This document shows positions 1-9,170 of a DNA stretch of 64,000 nt, piece after piece. The position numbers and the translations under genes were made by a program. The DNA is taken from the NCBI RefSeq assembly GCF_002343915.1, contig NZ_NETK01000001.1:2738001-2802000 (forward strand), read 5' to 3'. A model generated the notes under the pieces. The model did not search any database, had not been told where the DNA came from, and saw only the letters and a program-made list of their open reading frames with translations. This stretch comes from Nannocystis exedens. Its GTDB lineage: Bacteria; Myxococcota_A; Polyangia; Nannocystales; Nannocystaceae. The first letter of the stretch is position 1; each line of letters starts with the position of its first letter.

Positions 1-192
1 CCCGACGGCCGCCAGCCCGACGACCCCGTCCCAGTCGCGCGGCAGCGCGGTGTCCGTGCCGTACACCTGCAGCTTCAGCTCGAGCGCGAACGCCACGTTG
101 ATCGCGCTGAGCAGCGCCACCAGCAGGCAGCCGCCGCCGATCAGCAGCGCCAGCGTCGCGAGGATGCCCGTCTCCTGCCGGCCGTCCGCCAT
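1..192 (-). CDS. partial membrane-anchored protein, N-terminus only
   Basis: This is the first 64 codons of a leftward gene that runs off the left edge. The start is the ATG at 192, and the frame stays open to base 1. Residues about 10-34 form one strongly hydrophobic segment (ILATLALLIGGGCLLVALLS), which fits a signal anchor or first membrane helix. A soluble-looking stretch with a GTDTALPRDWDG sequence follows. Third positions are mostly G or C, as in real genes here. The family cannot be named from this fragment. Confidence 0.5.
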   Translation of the reverse strand, partial: MADGRQETGILATLALLIGGGCLLVALLSAINVAFALELKLQVYGTDTALPRDWDGVVGLAAVG

Positions 193-248
193 CGCCTCAG
201 CATCGCCGATGTCGCCGCCGCCGGGAAGCCTCCGCGCATGCGCGAGAG

Positions 249-288
249 GACATGTCTAAAAGAACACATTACATGTCCCTCCGGACAT
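249..288 (-). terminator. stem-loop of the dispersed ACATGTCC family, downstream of the DUF6010 gene
   Basis: Read leftward, the sequence after the DUF6010 stop has a stem ATGTCC-ggag-GGACAT, then the T-rich run TGTTCTTTT, then a further AGACATGTCC copy. A hairpin followed by T's fits an intrinsic terminator. The same words recur after other genes at 10.0, 36.6, 44.1, 58.6 and 59.5 kb. The terminator role is inferred. Confidence 0.45.
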
Positions 289-296
289 CCGTCGAA

Positions 297-692
297 TCAC
301 CGCCGCGGCCCCAGCGTCGGCGCCCCGTAATAGAACCACACCGCCAGCAGCGAGTCGGCGACGGCGCACTGGGCCGACGACGTCGGCACGAACGGCACGA
401 TCGGCCGGCCCCACAGGTGATGCGCGACGTCCCAGCCGACGTGCATCAGCCAGGCCGCGGCGATCCAGCGGTACGACGCCAGCCCGCGGAAGGCGACGTA
501 GGTGGCGGCCGCGGTGTACGCGAACTCCCACCCGCCGAGCCCGCCGCCGAGGTAGGCCGCGCCCGCGCCGGCGACGAAGATCGCCATGAACTGGCGGCGC
601 GTCGGCTCGCGCAGGCGCGAGGCCAGCAGCACGAACGCGAAGGCGACCGCGACCGCGAGGGCCGCGTCCTGAACGGTACACTCGTGGGACAT
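297..692 (-). CDS. DUF6010 family membrane protein
   Basis: A 131-residue protein that looks fully membrane-embedded. It has about four hydrophobic segments: near residues 8-25, 36-60, 63-85 with the WLMHVGWDVAHHLWG sequence, and 108-125. The His/Trp-rich WDVAHH pair and the PIVPFVPTSSAQC segment match the small membrane proteins I know as DUF6010. Their function is unknown. The ATG at 692 faces the sigma-factor gene across a short divergent gap. A palindromic hairpin follows the stop codon. Confidence 0.75.
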   Translation of the reverse strand: MSHECTVQDAALAVAVAFAFVLLASRLREPTRRQFMAIFVAGAGAAYLGGGLGGWEFAYTAAATYVAFRGLASYRWIAAAWLMHVGWDVAHHLWGRPIVPFVPTSSAQCAVADSLLAVWFYYGAPTLGPRR

Positions 693-810
693 CGCCGCCA
701 GCGTGCCCGCGGGGCCGGGCGCGGGCCAGCGGCGAAGACGCCAACTGTCGCCCGGATCCGGCCAACCTGCGCGGTTGACGGGCGGCGGCGAACCTCTACT
801 CTCGTCGCTG

Positions 811-1440
811 GTGGATCCGGCCTCCGACCGCGAGCTCGTCGACGCCTGGCGCGAGGGCGACCGCGCGGCCGGCCACGCGCTGTTCGACCGCTACTACGAG
901 CCCGTCGCCCGCTTCTTCTTCAACAAGGTCGACGGCGACGTCGCCCGCGACCTGATCCAGCGGACCTTCCTCGGCTGCATCGAGGGCCTGGCGGCCTTCC
1001 GCGGCGACGGCGAGTTCCGCAGCTGGCTGTTCGGCATCGCTTACCGCCAGCTGTGCCGCCATTACCGCGGCCGCGTCGGCGAGCGCGCGGTCGTCGACTT
1101 CGAGCAGCTCTCGGTCGCCGACTGGCAGCCGTCGCCGAGCCAGCACGCCGCCTCGGGGCAGGAGCTGCGGCTGCTCCTGGCCGCGCTGCAGCGCCTGCCG
1201 CTCGACTATCAGGTCGTGCTCGAGCTGCACTACTGGGAGAGCATGACGACCGACGAGATCGCCGCGGCGCTGGGGCTGCCGCCGGGCACGGCCCGCTCGC
1301 GGGTGCGACGCGGCCGGCAGCTGCTCGAGGAGAGCCTCGCCGCCGCCGCCCGGTCGCCCAACCTCGTCGAGAGCACGCTCGCCGGGCTCGAGCGGTGGAT
1401 CGCCGCCGTGCGCGCGCACGTGCGCGGGGCCGGGCGATGA
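811..1440 (+). CDS. ECF-type RNA polymerase sigma factor
   Basis: A sigma-70 family factor of about 209 residues from the GTG at 811. The open frame reaches 703, but that extension is arginine-rich and lacks conservation. Region 2 is visible as the FDRYYEPVARFFFNK and DLIQRTFLGCIEGLAAFRGDGEFRSWLFGIAYR segments. Region 4 is LPLDYQVVLELHYWESMTTDEIAAALGLPPGTARSRVRRGR, a helix-turn-helix for the -35 element. A kinase gene follows in the same direction after about 90 bp. In myxobacteria this pairing often means the kinase modulates the sigma factor, which is inference here. No anti-sigma factor is seen. Confidence 0.85.
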   Translation: MDPASDRELVDAWREGDRAAGHALFDRYYEPVARFFFNKVDGDVARDLIQRTFLGCIEGLAAFRGDGEFRSWLFGIAYRQLCRHYRGRVGERAVVDFEQLSVADWQPSPSQHAASGQELRLLLAALQRLPLDYQVVLELHYWESMTTDEIAAALGLPPGTARSRVRRGRQLLEESLAAAARSPNLVESTLAGLERWIAAVRAHVRGAGR

Positions 1441-1531
1441 GCGCGGCCGCGCCCTGGCCGGCGGTGAAAAAAAATCGCCGCGACCTTAAGCAAGCCGGCC
1501 TGCTCGCGGAACCACCGCGCCGGAGACCGAG

Positions 1532-4444
1532 ATGGCTTTGGCAGCGACTTCCCAGCAGCGACTTCACCTCGAGATGGCGGACGTGACCGCCCACGACCCG
1601 CGCGACGCGACCGGCGAGCACGACCCCGGGCCCGCGCCTCGCCTGCCGCGGCCCGAGCTCGCGAGCGACCCGGAGCACCGGGTCCACAAGGCCGCCCTCG
1701 CCGCCGAGCTGTTCGACCGGCCCGCCGAGGCGGTGCGCGTCGGCCCCTACCGGATCTGCCGCCGCCTCGGGCAGGGCAGCATGGGCACGGTCTACCTCGC
1801 CGACGACGAGCGCCTCGGGCGGCAGGTCGCGCTCAAGCTGCTGCACGAGGAGCAGTACGGGCCGCGGCTGCAACGCGAGGCCCACGCGCTGGCCCGGCTG
1901 TCGCATCCCAACGTCGTCCAGGTGTTCGAGGTCGGGGTCGCCGGCGGTCGCGCCTTCGTCGCCATGGAGTACGTGCCCGGGCAGACGCTGCACGCCTGGC
2001 TGCGCGCGCGCCCGCGGCCGTGGCGGGAGGTGCTGGCGGTGCTGATCGACGCGGGTCGCGGGCTTCAGGCCGTGCACGCCGCCGGCCTCGTCCACCGCGA
2101 CTTCAAGCCCGGCAACGTCGTCCTCGGCGACGACGGGCGGGCCCGCGTGTTCGACTTCGGCCTGGCCCGCTCGCTCGGCGAGGCCGCCGACGCGCGTACG
2201 GCCGGCTTCGCGGGCCACCAGCCGCTGACCGCCCTGACGCAGACCGGCGGGGTCGTCGGCACGCCGGCGTACATGGCCCCCGAGCAGTTCCACGAGCACG
2301 TCCACGACGCGCGCAGCGACCAGTTCAGCTTCTGCGTCGCCCTGTTCGAGGCGCTGTACGGCGTGCGCCCGTTCGACGGCCCGACGCTGCGCGACCTCTA
2401 CCAGGCGCTCCAGCGCGGCCGCCCCGTCGAGCCGCCGGCCGGCTCGCAGGTGCCCGCGTGGCTGCACGCCGTGGTCGTCCGCGGCCTCGCCCGCGACCCC
2501 GCCGCCCGCTGGCCGTCCATGACGGTCCTGCTCGCCGAGCTCGGCCGCGACCGCGACCGCGCCCGTCGCCGGTGGTTCGCCGGCGCCTGCCTCGGCCTCG
2601 GCGCGCTCGCCCTCGGCCTCGTCGTCCCGCTCGCCCAGCAGCACCGCCACCGGCGCGCCTGCGAGGCGGCGGCCGACGCCGAGCTCGCCGAGGTGTGGCG
2701 CCCCGAGGCCCGCGCGGCCGTCCTGCGCGCGCGGGGCATCACCGCCGCGCGGCCGCTGGGCCGCGAGCTCGAGCGCGCGGGCCAAGAGATCGAGGACGAG
2801 GCCGAGCGCTGGCGAGACCGCCGGATCGAGGGCTGCGTCCGCCCGCCCGCCCGGGTGGCCGATGCGACCTGGCTGCAAGGACAGATGCAGCGCTGCTTCG
2901 ACGCCGCTCGCCGCGACCTCGCCACCAACCTCGCCGTCGCCGGCGAGGCGACCGGGCCTCGGCCCGACCGTCGCTTCTTCTACGGCTCGCGCCCCGAGCG
3001 TTGCCTCGACCCCGACCACCTCGTCGCCACCACCTGGTCCGACGACCCCGAGGTGCAGCGCCACGAGCAGGCCGTCCGCACCCTGCTGCTGCGCGGCGAG
3101 CAGGCCGCCGCCGCCGGAGACCTCGCGGCCGCCGAGCAGCGCTTCACCGAAGCCGTGGCCACCGCCACCGCCGACGAGGCCGCGCTCGCGCTCGCCGGCC
3201 GCGGGGCGCTCGCCCGCGTGCGATTCGCCGGCGGCGACCGGCGCGGCGCCTGGCAGGCCCTCGAGGCGGCGTTTTTCGCCGCCACGGCCGCGTCGCGCAA
3301 GCTGCCGGTCGACGAGTTCGCCGCGCTCGACCTGCAGATCGTCCGCGGCGCCGCCACCGGGGCGCCGCGCCGGCACCACCTCGCGCTGCTCGAGGGCCAC
3401 GACGACCCGCCCGGCCTCGACCTCGCCGCGCTCGTGCGCCGCGCGACCATGGACCCCGCGGACGGGCCCTGGTGGCGCTCGGAGTCGATCGGCATCGAGG
3501 CCGGCTTTGCCCGCGAGATGCTGGCGCCGCTCACCGTCGCCGCCGGGGCCTGGGCCGAGCTCGGCGAGCTCGAGCTCGCCGAGGACGCCGCCCGCCACGG
3601 CCTGGCGATCGCCGCCGTCCACGCTGCGCGCCCGGCCGTCGTCCTCGACCTCGCGCTCGTCCTGGCCCGGGCCTACCTCGGCCTCGGCCTGGAAGATCGC
3701 GCCGAGGAGGCCCTCGGGGCCGCGCGCGCCGTCCTGCAGGGCACCGCCGAGCCGGCCGCGCACCATCGCCGCGGCTGGCTGCAGCTCGCCTTCGTCGAGC
3801 TCCGCCTGGCCCGCGGCGACCGCGACGGCGCGGCGCGCGAGCTGGATGTCCTCGAGGACATGTCCAAAGCGACTGCCGAACTCGACGACCGCTTCGCCCC
3901 GGCGCTCGCGCTCGCCCGCGGCCGCCTGCTGGCGAGCCAGGGCGACCCGGCCGGGGCCGCCCGCGAGCTCGCGCGCGCCCGCGAGGGTCTGGCCGCCAGC
4001 CACGGCCTCGCCCGCCTGGCCCTCGCCGACGTCCACGTCGAGGAGGCCCGCCTCGCCCTGGCCGGAGGCCGCCCGCGCGACGCCGAGGCCAGCCTGCGCG
4101 AGGCCCTGCGCGAGCGCGAGGCCCTGGTGGGTCCGGACCACGCGTCGCGCCTGGCGACCGTCGCCCTGCTCGGCCTCACGCACCACGCGCTCGGCGACTT
4201 CGCGGCCGCCCGCGACGACCTCGCCCGCGCCCGCACCCTCGTCGACGCCCGCCTCGCGGCCGCGCGAGCCCACGACGCCCGCCCCGATTCGCTGCCGCGG
4301 GCGCTCGCCCGCCTCGGCCGGCCGCCCGAGCACGGCTGGGCCTTTCGCCCCGTCGCGCACGATTCGCAGTCGCGCGATCCGGAGCTCCGCCGGCTCGCCG
4401 CGCTGCTCGAAGCCTCTGACCATTCGACCCGCCCGGCGGGGTGA
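1532..4444 (+). CDS. Ser/Thr protein kinase with C-terminal TPR-like region
   Basis: A Hanks-type kinase of 970 residues. The catalytic domain spans about residues 70-335, with the glycine loop GQGSMGTVYLA near 78, the catalytic HRDFKPGN at 188-195 and DFGLA at 208. A membrane helix (FAGACLGLGALALGLVVPLA) lies near 350-370. The remaining 600 residues are Ala/Glu/Arg-rich helical repeats that resemble TPRs, so the protein is probably an inner-membrane kinase with an extracytoplasmic TPR sensor. The ATG at 1574 is an alternative start. It sits downstream of the ECF sigma gene. A perfect 16-bp palindrome of the dispersed family is embedded in frame at 3846-3861. Confidence 0.9.
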   Translation: MALAATSQQRLHLEMADVTAHDPRDATGEHDPGPAPRLPRPELASDPEHRVHKAALAAELFDRPAEAVRVGPYRICRRLGQGSMGTVYLADDERLGRQVALKLLHEEQYGPRLQREAHALARLSHPNVVQVFEVGVAGGRAFVAMEYVPGQTLHAWLRARPRPWREVLAVLIDAGRGLQAVHAAGLVHRDFKPGNVVLGDDGRARVFDFGLARSLGEAADARTAGFAGHQPLTALTQTGGVVGTPAYMAPEQFHEHVHDARSDQFSFCVALFEALYGVRPFDGPTLRDLYQALQRGRPVEPPAGSQVPAWLHAVVVRGLARDPAARWPSMTVLLAELGRDRDRARRRWFAGACLGLGALALGLVVPLAQQHRHRRACEAAADAELAEVWRPEARAAVLRARGITAARPLGRELERAGQEIEDEAERWRDRRIEGCVRPPARVADATWLQGQMQRCFDAARRDLATNLAVAGEATGPRPDRRFFYGSRPERCLDPDHLVATTWSDDPEVQRHEQAVRTLLLRGEQAAAAGDLAAAEQRFTEAVATATADEAALALAGRGALARVRFAGGDRRGAWQALEAAFFAATAASRKLPVDEFAALDLQIVRGAATGAPRRHHLALLEGHDDPPGLDLAALVRRATMDPADGPWWRSESIGIEAGFAREMLAPLTVAAGAWAELGELELAEDAARHGLAIAAVHAARPAVVLDLALVLARAYLGLGLEDRAEEALGAARAVLQGTAEPAAHHRRGWLQLAFVELRLARGDRDGAARELDVLEDMSKATAELDDRFAPALALARGRLLASQGDPAGAARELARAREGLAASHGLARLALADVHVEEARLALAGGRPRDAEASLREALREREALVGPDHASRLATVALLGLTHHALGDFAAARDDLARARTLVDARLAAARAHDARPDSLPRALARLGRPPEHGWAFRPVAHDSQSRDPELRRLAALLEASDHSTRPAG
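3846..3861. repeat. perfect 16-bp palindrome inside the TPR-kinase gene
   Basis: ATGTCCTCGAGGACAT is identical to its own reverse complement and is followed by GTCC. It is an in-frame coding copy of the dispersed TGTCC/GGACA palindrome family and encodes part of LDVLEDMSK. Confidence 0.7.
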
Positions 4445-4692
4445 CGGACCGTCATTCCCCCGTCGACCGCGAATTCCGGACTGCGACGAATGCGATGACC
4501 GCCCGGTAAGCCGCCCTTCGCGGCCTCGATCGGTGCATCGGCGAGTCGTGTGATTCGCCCGCGTCACCGCACGGCCGGCGCCGAGACTGCGCCGGCGCGA
4601 TCACGACTGTTACGAATCGACGTCCGCACGCGCTGCGCTGCATGACGGGGCATGACGCCCGCGAGCGCGCTCCTCCGGGCAAGGCCCGGCGC

Positions 4693-5400
4693 TCACGCGG
4701 CTCGTCCGCGCCGGCGCCCGAACAGCCCCTTGACGAGGGTGCCGTAGCCGCGGGTCGCTCGCCCGGCGAAGCGCCGCAGCCCGGAGCTCGAGCTGTCGTC
4801 GGGCTCGTCGTCGGGCGGCGGCTCGGTCTCGTTGGCGGCGACGAGGAGCTTGATCACCGTCGGCTCCTCGTCCGCCTCGTCCGCCGCGATCTCCGGCGCC
4901 GCACGCCAGGACGGCTCGTCCGCCTCGATCTCCACGACCTCCGGCGCCGCATGCCAGGGCGGCTCGTCCGCCTCGACCTCCGCGACCGCCGGCGCCGGCT
5001 GCGAGAACGGCTCGGACCCCTCGAGCTGCAGCCATTCGCCGAACTCTTCCTCCTCGTCGTCGTCGTCCGAGTCCTCGAGCCTGACGTCGCGGATCTCCTC
5101 CGCCTCCTCGAATTCCAGGATCTCCTCCGGCTCCGGCTCGCTCACGTTTTGCCCCCACACCGCCTCGTACACGCGCGTGTGCGAGGCGCGGACCGTGAAC
5201 TGCTGCGTTTGCCGCCTGGCGCCCGCGCCGGCCAGCGACACCGTGATCTCGACCTGGTCGAACAGGTCGCCGAGGTCGAACATCGCCGCGAACTCCTCGG
5301 CCGCCTCCCGCGCGCTGTCGCACAGCAAGTACTTCTCGATCGGCCAATTCGCGGCCGAGACCCGATAGTATCGCGCGCGCTTGTGCTCTGGTTCAGTCAT
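4693..5400 (-). CDS. hypothetical protein with acidic repetitive linker
   Basis: A 235-residue protein that I do not recognise. Residues 1-85 look like a folded alpha/beta domain (RARYYRVSAANWPIEKYLLCDSA, then DQVEITVSLAG). A very acidic stretch follows (DVRLEDSDDDDEEEEFGEW). Next come about three copies of a unit related to EADEPPWHAAPEVVEI. The C-terminus is Arg/Gly-rich and basic (GLRRFAGRATRGYGTLVKGLFGRRRGRAA). The acidic-then-basic layout suggests a cytoplasmic binding or scaffold protein, which is a guess. Third-position GC is high, so the frame is credible. It converges with the kinase upstream. Confidence 0.65.
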   Translation of the reverse strand: MTEPEHKRARYYRVSAANWPIEKYLLCDSAREAAEEFAAMFDLGDLFDQVEITVSLAGAGARRQTQQFTVRASHTRVYEAVWGQNVSEPEPEEILEFEEAEEIRDVRLEDSDDDDEEEEFGEWLQLEGSEPFSQPAPAVAEVEADEPPWHAAPEVVEIEADEPSWRAAPEIAADEADEEPTVIKLLVAANETEPPPDDEPDDSSSSGLRRFAGRATRGYGTLVKGLFGRRRGRAA

Positions 5401-6066
5401 GGTGTTCCTTCCGGTGTCGGGGTGGACGACGGCCCCGGATCGAGGCGCGTCATTCGCCGGCGAGCGCGCATTGCCTGCACGCCTCGCGCGATCGAGACAG
5501 CGATCGAACTATCGCAGCGCGACCTGTTGTGGCCGCTCGCACGTTGCCACATTTCATTGGTGGCTCCGACTTGTCAAGTCATAATTTGCACTGGTGGCAA
5601 AATTTCGGCGTCGCCGGCGCCGACTACGCATTCGCGCGCCGACCGCCGATTGATAGGACCGCCTCGTTCGCTCCCGACATCGCCCCTGCGGCCCCGCGTG
5701 TCGGACGGGGTGCGCGCGAGACCTCGATGATCCGCCGGGAGAAATCGACCCCTCGCATCGGTCACCCGTTCGGACATTCGAGGGCCGCGCGCGCCTGTGC
5801 GTGAAATCGTCGCACCGCGCTGTAACGGGTTTCACCTGCTGGCACGACCGGGTGCCTCCCTCGCGCTCGCCGCCATCCTCGCCGGCGCGCTCTCGACGGC
5901 TCACCGTCTCCGGAATGTCTTGACTGTCTGCTCGCCCGTCGCGCGCTCCGCCTCGACCCGGCGGCTGCGAGGCGTCTCCTCCGCGCATACGCTTCAGCTC
6001 ATCCATCCGCCCCGGCGTCGCGGATCGCCCGCGAGGTCGCCGGATCGCCTGCGGCTCCCGGCGCGA
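5401..6066. other. gene-free stretch between two leftward genes
   Basis: About 665 bp without a convincing gene; the open frames here are arginine-rich shadows. The part near 5540-5610 is unusually AT-rich and holds a candidate leftward promoter and inverted GCCAC/GTGGC words. I see nothing else. Confidence 0.5.
5549..5577 (-). promoter_or_regulatory. candidate promoter for the acidic hypothetical protein
   Basis: On the minus strand, TTGACA (5577-5572) is followed after 17 bp by AAATGT (5554-5549). The block is AT-rich and lies about 150 bp upstream of the ATG at 5400. The -35 is perfect and the -10 is weak. An inverted GCCAC...GTGGC pair overlaps the block and could be an operator. Confidence 0.3.
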
Positions 6067-6474
6067 TCAGGGCGGGTCCTTGGCGAACGTCGTCACGCCC
6101 GGCGGCAATTGCACCCACGAGTGTCGCCGGCAATCATAGACCGAGTCCTCGGGCGGGGGGAAGCTCGGATCGGCGAACGCGCCGACGGCCACGGCCACCG
6201 ACGATTGTTCGCCGCCCTCTTCGGTGTGAAACACCGTCGAGCCGCACACGGGGCAGAACCGGAAGTTGAATCGGCCGCCCTGATCGCCGACGCGGACGTA
6301 CTCGGTGGCAGTGCCGAACACCTCGTAGGGCGCGGCGAAGGCGGCCAGCGCGGCGAAGACGCTGCCGGTCCGCCGCTGACAGGCCAGACAGTGACACACG
6401 CCGACCCCGAGGGGTTCGCCGTGGACTTCGATGCGCAGCTGACCGCAGGAACAAGAGGCTGTTCGCGAACGCAT
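6067..6474 (-). CDS. GFA/CENP-V family zinc-binding protein
   Basis: A 135-residue protein of the glutathione-dependent formaldehyde-activating (GFA) fold. The zinc-binding cysteines are all visible: CSCGQL near residue 8, CHCLACQRRTGS near 28 and FCPVCGSTVFH near 72. Length and motif order match the family, whose members are often annotated as S-(hydroxymethyl)glutathione synthase-like without proven activity. The ATG at 6474 gives the normal family N-terminus; upstream sequence in frame is arginine-rich. It lies alone between gene-poor stretches. Confidence 0.85.
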   Translation of the reverse strand: MRSRTASCSCGQLRIEVHGEPLGVGVCHCLACQRRTGSVFAALAAFAAPYEVFGTATEYVRVGDQGGRFNFRFCPVCGSTVFHTEEGGEQSSVAVAVGAFADPSFPPPEDSVYDCRRHSWVQLPPGVTTFAKDPP

Positions 6475-6764
6475 GGTGGACTCGTGAGCTCGGACCGCCG
6501 CGTCGGCGGCGCACCGAGCGTAGCCCGGGCCGCCCGTCGCTGGCAACGGCTCCTCGCGCGGCGCAGCGCTGGGACCGGCGCCCCTCGGCACCTCCCTCCG
6601 GTGCGCGGGCCCTGTCACCGCCGAATACGCTGCTGCCGTCGATTCCGCGAGCGCGGTGCGGCGAGGCCTCAGCCTCACGGGCGAACCAGCCGGCGCTCCG
6701 TCGTACAAGCGGGCGCTCGCCCCGGATGCCGGGACGAGCGCGACCGTCGGGTGCGGCGCGGCAT

Positions 6765-7151
6765 TTAGCGCCGCTCGTTGCGGCCGCCCTGGCCCTGGTT
6801 CTGCCCGCCCTGCGAGCGGGAGCCACGCGGGTCGTCCTCGCTGCGCTCGCTGCGGGTGCCCTCGTCGCGGCGCTGGTTCTGCCCGCCGCCGTGCGAAGCC
6901 TGACCGCCCTTGGCCCCGATCTCGGCCATGTGCTCGCGGTCCTGGCTCACGGCCTCGCCGCCCTTGCGACCGGCCTCGCGCGCCTCCTCGGACGTGAACT
7001 CGTGCGCGGTGCCCTTCTCGTGGGCCGCGCGACCGCCCATGCTGGCGATCTCCCGCTGCTTGTCCTCGTCCATGCCGGCGAAGCCGCGACCGCCGCCGCG
7101 GTTCTGGTCCTGGTCGCGGTTCTGGTTCTTGTTGTCGCTGTTGTTAGCCAT
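6765..7151 (-). CDS. KGG-motif stress-induced hydrophilic protein
   Basis: A 128-residue, highly hydrophilic protein with several KGG/MGG repeats: REIASMGGRAAHEKG, EAREAGRKGGEAVSQD and HMAEIGAKGGQASHGGG. These match the con-10/GsiB-like stress-induced KGG family, thought to be disordered protectants in desiccation or stationary phase. Both tails are low-complexity, rich in Asn, Gln, Arg and Gly, with NQNRDQDQNRGGG at the start and QGGQNQGQGGRNERR at the end. There is no signal peptide, so it should be cytoplasmic. Confidence 0.85.
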   Translation of the reverse strand: MANNSDNKNQNRDQDQNRGGGRGFAGMDEDKQREIASMGGRAAHEKGTAHEFTSEEAREAGRKGGEAVSQDREHMAEIGAKGGQASHGGGQNQRRDEGTRSERSEDDPRGSRSQGGQNQGQGGRNERR

Positions 7152-7810
7152 GACGTCTGTCTCGCTTTCCGTGCTTGGTGTTGACCACGTCGAGCCGTCG
7201 GTGGCTCGTCGTGTCGTCCCCGAACGGGACGGCGCGATTGATGGCAGCGCGTCTCATTCGCCGTACTGCGTTTCGCGTCGCCGACCTTCGTTCGGTGGGC
7301 TCGCGGGCATCGTGAGCGGAAACGCGAGGCGGGCAAGTCCGCCGAGCCACGATCCGCGAAAATATCGACTGCGCCGCGATTCGCGGCAGCGGACGCGAAC
7401 CGGCGTTGCAGAGGCCGCCCGGGCCGAGAACCACCCCGCGCGGCATTCCGGCGCTGCGCACCCGCAGCGCAAAAGCCGCCGCCGGCCACGTGATTGAAAG
7501 CCAGTACTTTCCCTTGCGGTCGTCGACGAAATCCGCCTCTCCCGCGGCGAAAACGCGAACACACGCGAGTTTCGCCGCAGGCGCGGCTCGCCGCCGCCGG
7601 CTCCTCGACTGCCTCCATTTCCTCGGCTCACGGCCGGGGGCCGCTCGACCCCGCTCGTTCGCTCAGGACTATCCCTTGACTCGCGGCGCTGCCGCTCGGA
7701 CACGCCGGGGCGACCGGCGCGACCCGGCGCCGGGGAGCGCGTCGCATGAATCGACGCGCCCCCCGGCCGCCGCTCCTGCTGTGATTTCCCCTCGCGCGCG
7801 CCGCGGGCGG
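7152..7810. other. gene-free stretch with one GC-rich hairpin
   Basis: About 660 bp without a convincing gene. A perfect 8-bp stem with a 4-nt loop (GCGCTGCG-cacc-CGCAGCGC, 7451-7470) is followed on the plus strand by AAAA. It could be a leftward structure or a regulatory hairpin. Nothing else is seen. Confidence 0.5.
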
Positions 7811-8749
7811 TCACGGCCCGCCGTTGGCGGTCCAGCCGGCGAGGATGCCGTGGTCCTCGAGCGTCGTCGAGCGATACACGGACACGTGCGTCCAGGTGTC
7901 GTGGCCGCTGCCCTGATACGCGACGCCGTCGATGCTCCACCCGGACGAGTCCGACCAGTAGCGGACGTCGACGCCGTCGTACGAGCCGATCACCTCGGCG
8001 ATGCCCTGGATCTCGTCGCTGGCGATGCCCGCGATCAACCACTTGAGCCAGTCGCGCGAGGCCGGCCAGTCCATGCCGATGTCGATCGCCGCCGCGTGCC
8101 ACTCGCACACCGGCACGTTGGCCGGGCCCTCCAGCGAATAGTCGTCCGCCGGCAGGTTGGCGGCCGGCACGTGAAAGCCGTAGGTGTGATTGGCGTCGCC
8201 GCAGATGCCGAGGAACGAGCCGCCGATGGTGGCCAGCCGCTGCTTCTCGATCAGCAGCGCCGGCGGGGCCGTACACGGGGGCTCGCAGCCGGCGTCGACG
8301 TCGTAGCCGCACACGCCGGCGATGCACAGCAGGGCGCCGCAGCAGTCCTCGCCGTTCGGGGTGTTGCAGCCGATCCCCTCGCCCCCGCAGCACACCTGCC
8401 CGAGGCTCGTGGTGCCGCACTCGAGGCCGGCGCAGCACTCCGCGCCGTCGGTGCACGGCGTGGTCGCCGGCAGACACATCGCCGCGCCCGAGCTCGAGCT
8501 GCTCTCATCGTCCATCGTCGTCGTCGGCTCGCCGGCGCCGCTGCTGCCGGTCGGACCGGTCGTGGTCGTCACGGCGCCGCCGCTCGAGCTGCCGCTCGTG
8601 CTCGCCTCGTCGGCGTCGGTGTGCGCCGAGCCGTGGCTCGTCGGGCCGACGTCGGTGCCGCTCGGGCCCGGCGTCGGGTTGGTGGCCAGCGGATCGCCGG
8701 TATCCGCACAGGCGCTCGCCAGGACCGTGGCAAACAAGAGCCTCTTCAT
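7811..8749 (-). CDS. secreted lipoprotein with Thr/Ser linker and Cys-rich knot
   Basis: A 312-residue lipoprotein. The start at 8749 is preceded by a strong ribosome site (AGGAGGTGACTC before ATG). Residues 1-14 are a short signal ending in the lipobox LASAC. A low-complexity Ser/Thr/Gly linker (residues 20-90) follows. Then comes a cysteine-rich part with CTDGAECCAGLECG, VCCGGEGIGC and GEDCCGALLCIAGVCG, a knot-like pattern common in myxobacterial surface proteins. The C-terminal 170 residues form a domain I do not recognise, containing WPASRDWLKWLIAGIASDEI. It is probably displayed on the outer membrane. Confidence 0.75.
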   Translation of the reverse strand: MKRLLFATVLASACADTGDPLATNPTPGPSGTDVGPTSHGSAHTDADEASTSGSSSGGAVTTTTGPTGSSGAGEPTTTMDDESSSSSGAAMCLPATTPCTDGAECCAGLECGTTSLGQVCCGGEGIGCNTPNGEDCCGALLCIAGVCGYDVDAGCEPPCTAPPALLIEKQRLATIGGSFLGICGDANHTYGFHVPAANLPADDYSLEGPANVPVCEWHAAAIDIGMDWPASRDWLKWLIAGIASDEIQGIAEVIGSYDGVDVRYWSDSSGWSIDGVAYQGSGHDTWTHVSVYRSTTLEDHGILAGWTANGGP

Positions 8750-9170
8750 GAGTCACCTCCTCGCGCAGGAGAACACGAAACGCGACGACCTGCCCAGCAC
8801 AATCGCCGGCTGGGTGCGCGAGGCCTCGAGCAGGTGCCGCGCGCGACAACCTCGCTGGCCGACGACCTCGACACCCGCCGCGATTGTGACAGTGGGTCCG
8901 CGCGCCGCTCCGGCGGTTCGAGTGGTTCAGTCCGGTCCCCTCGCTGCGGCTCGAACCGGGCGACGAGCCCACATCGTGCTCGACATCGGCCGCGAGCTCG
9001 GCGTCAGCCCGCCGATCCAGTCCACGGCTCGCTGCGACGCCCCGCCGGGCGCGGTCGTGAGGCACGCGGTCGGCGACCGGGGCGTCTCGCGCGACGCCGC
9101 CTTGCGCGCTGCGGCCCGCTCGCGGCGGTCGGCTTTCCGCGCCGACGGGTTCGGGCGTACATTCGAGCCC
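8750..9170. other. divergent intergenic region
   Basis: About 420 bp between the leftward lipoprotein gene and the rightward N-acetyltransferase gene. It must hold both promoters. I see no confident promoter and no small gene. Confidence 0.4.

Noticed and set aside
920..4567. 1215-codon minus-strand open frame over the kinase gene
   Set aside because: It is antisense to a clear kinase with all catalytic motifs, and its product is low-complexity Gly/Ala/Arg/Glu. It is a high-GC shadow.
5541..5610. Sigma-54 promoter in the AT-rich patch
   Set aside because: TGGC and TTGC words are present but not with the required -24/-12 spacing on either strand.
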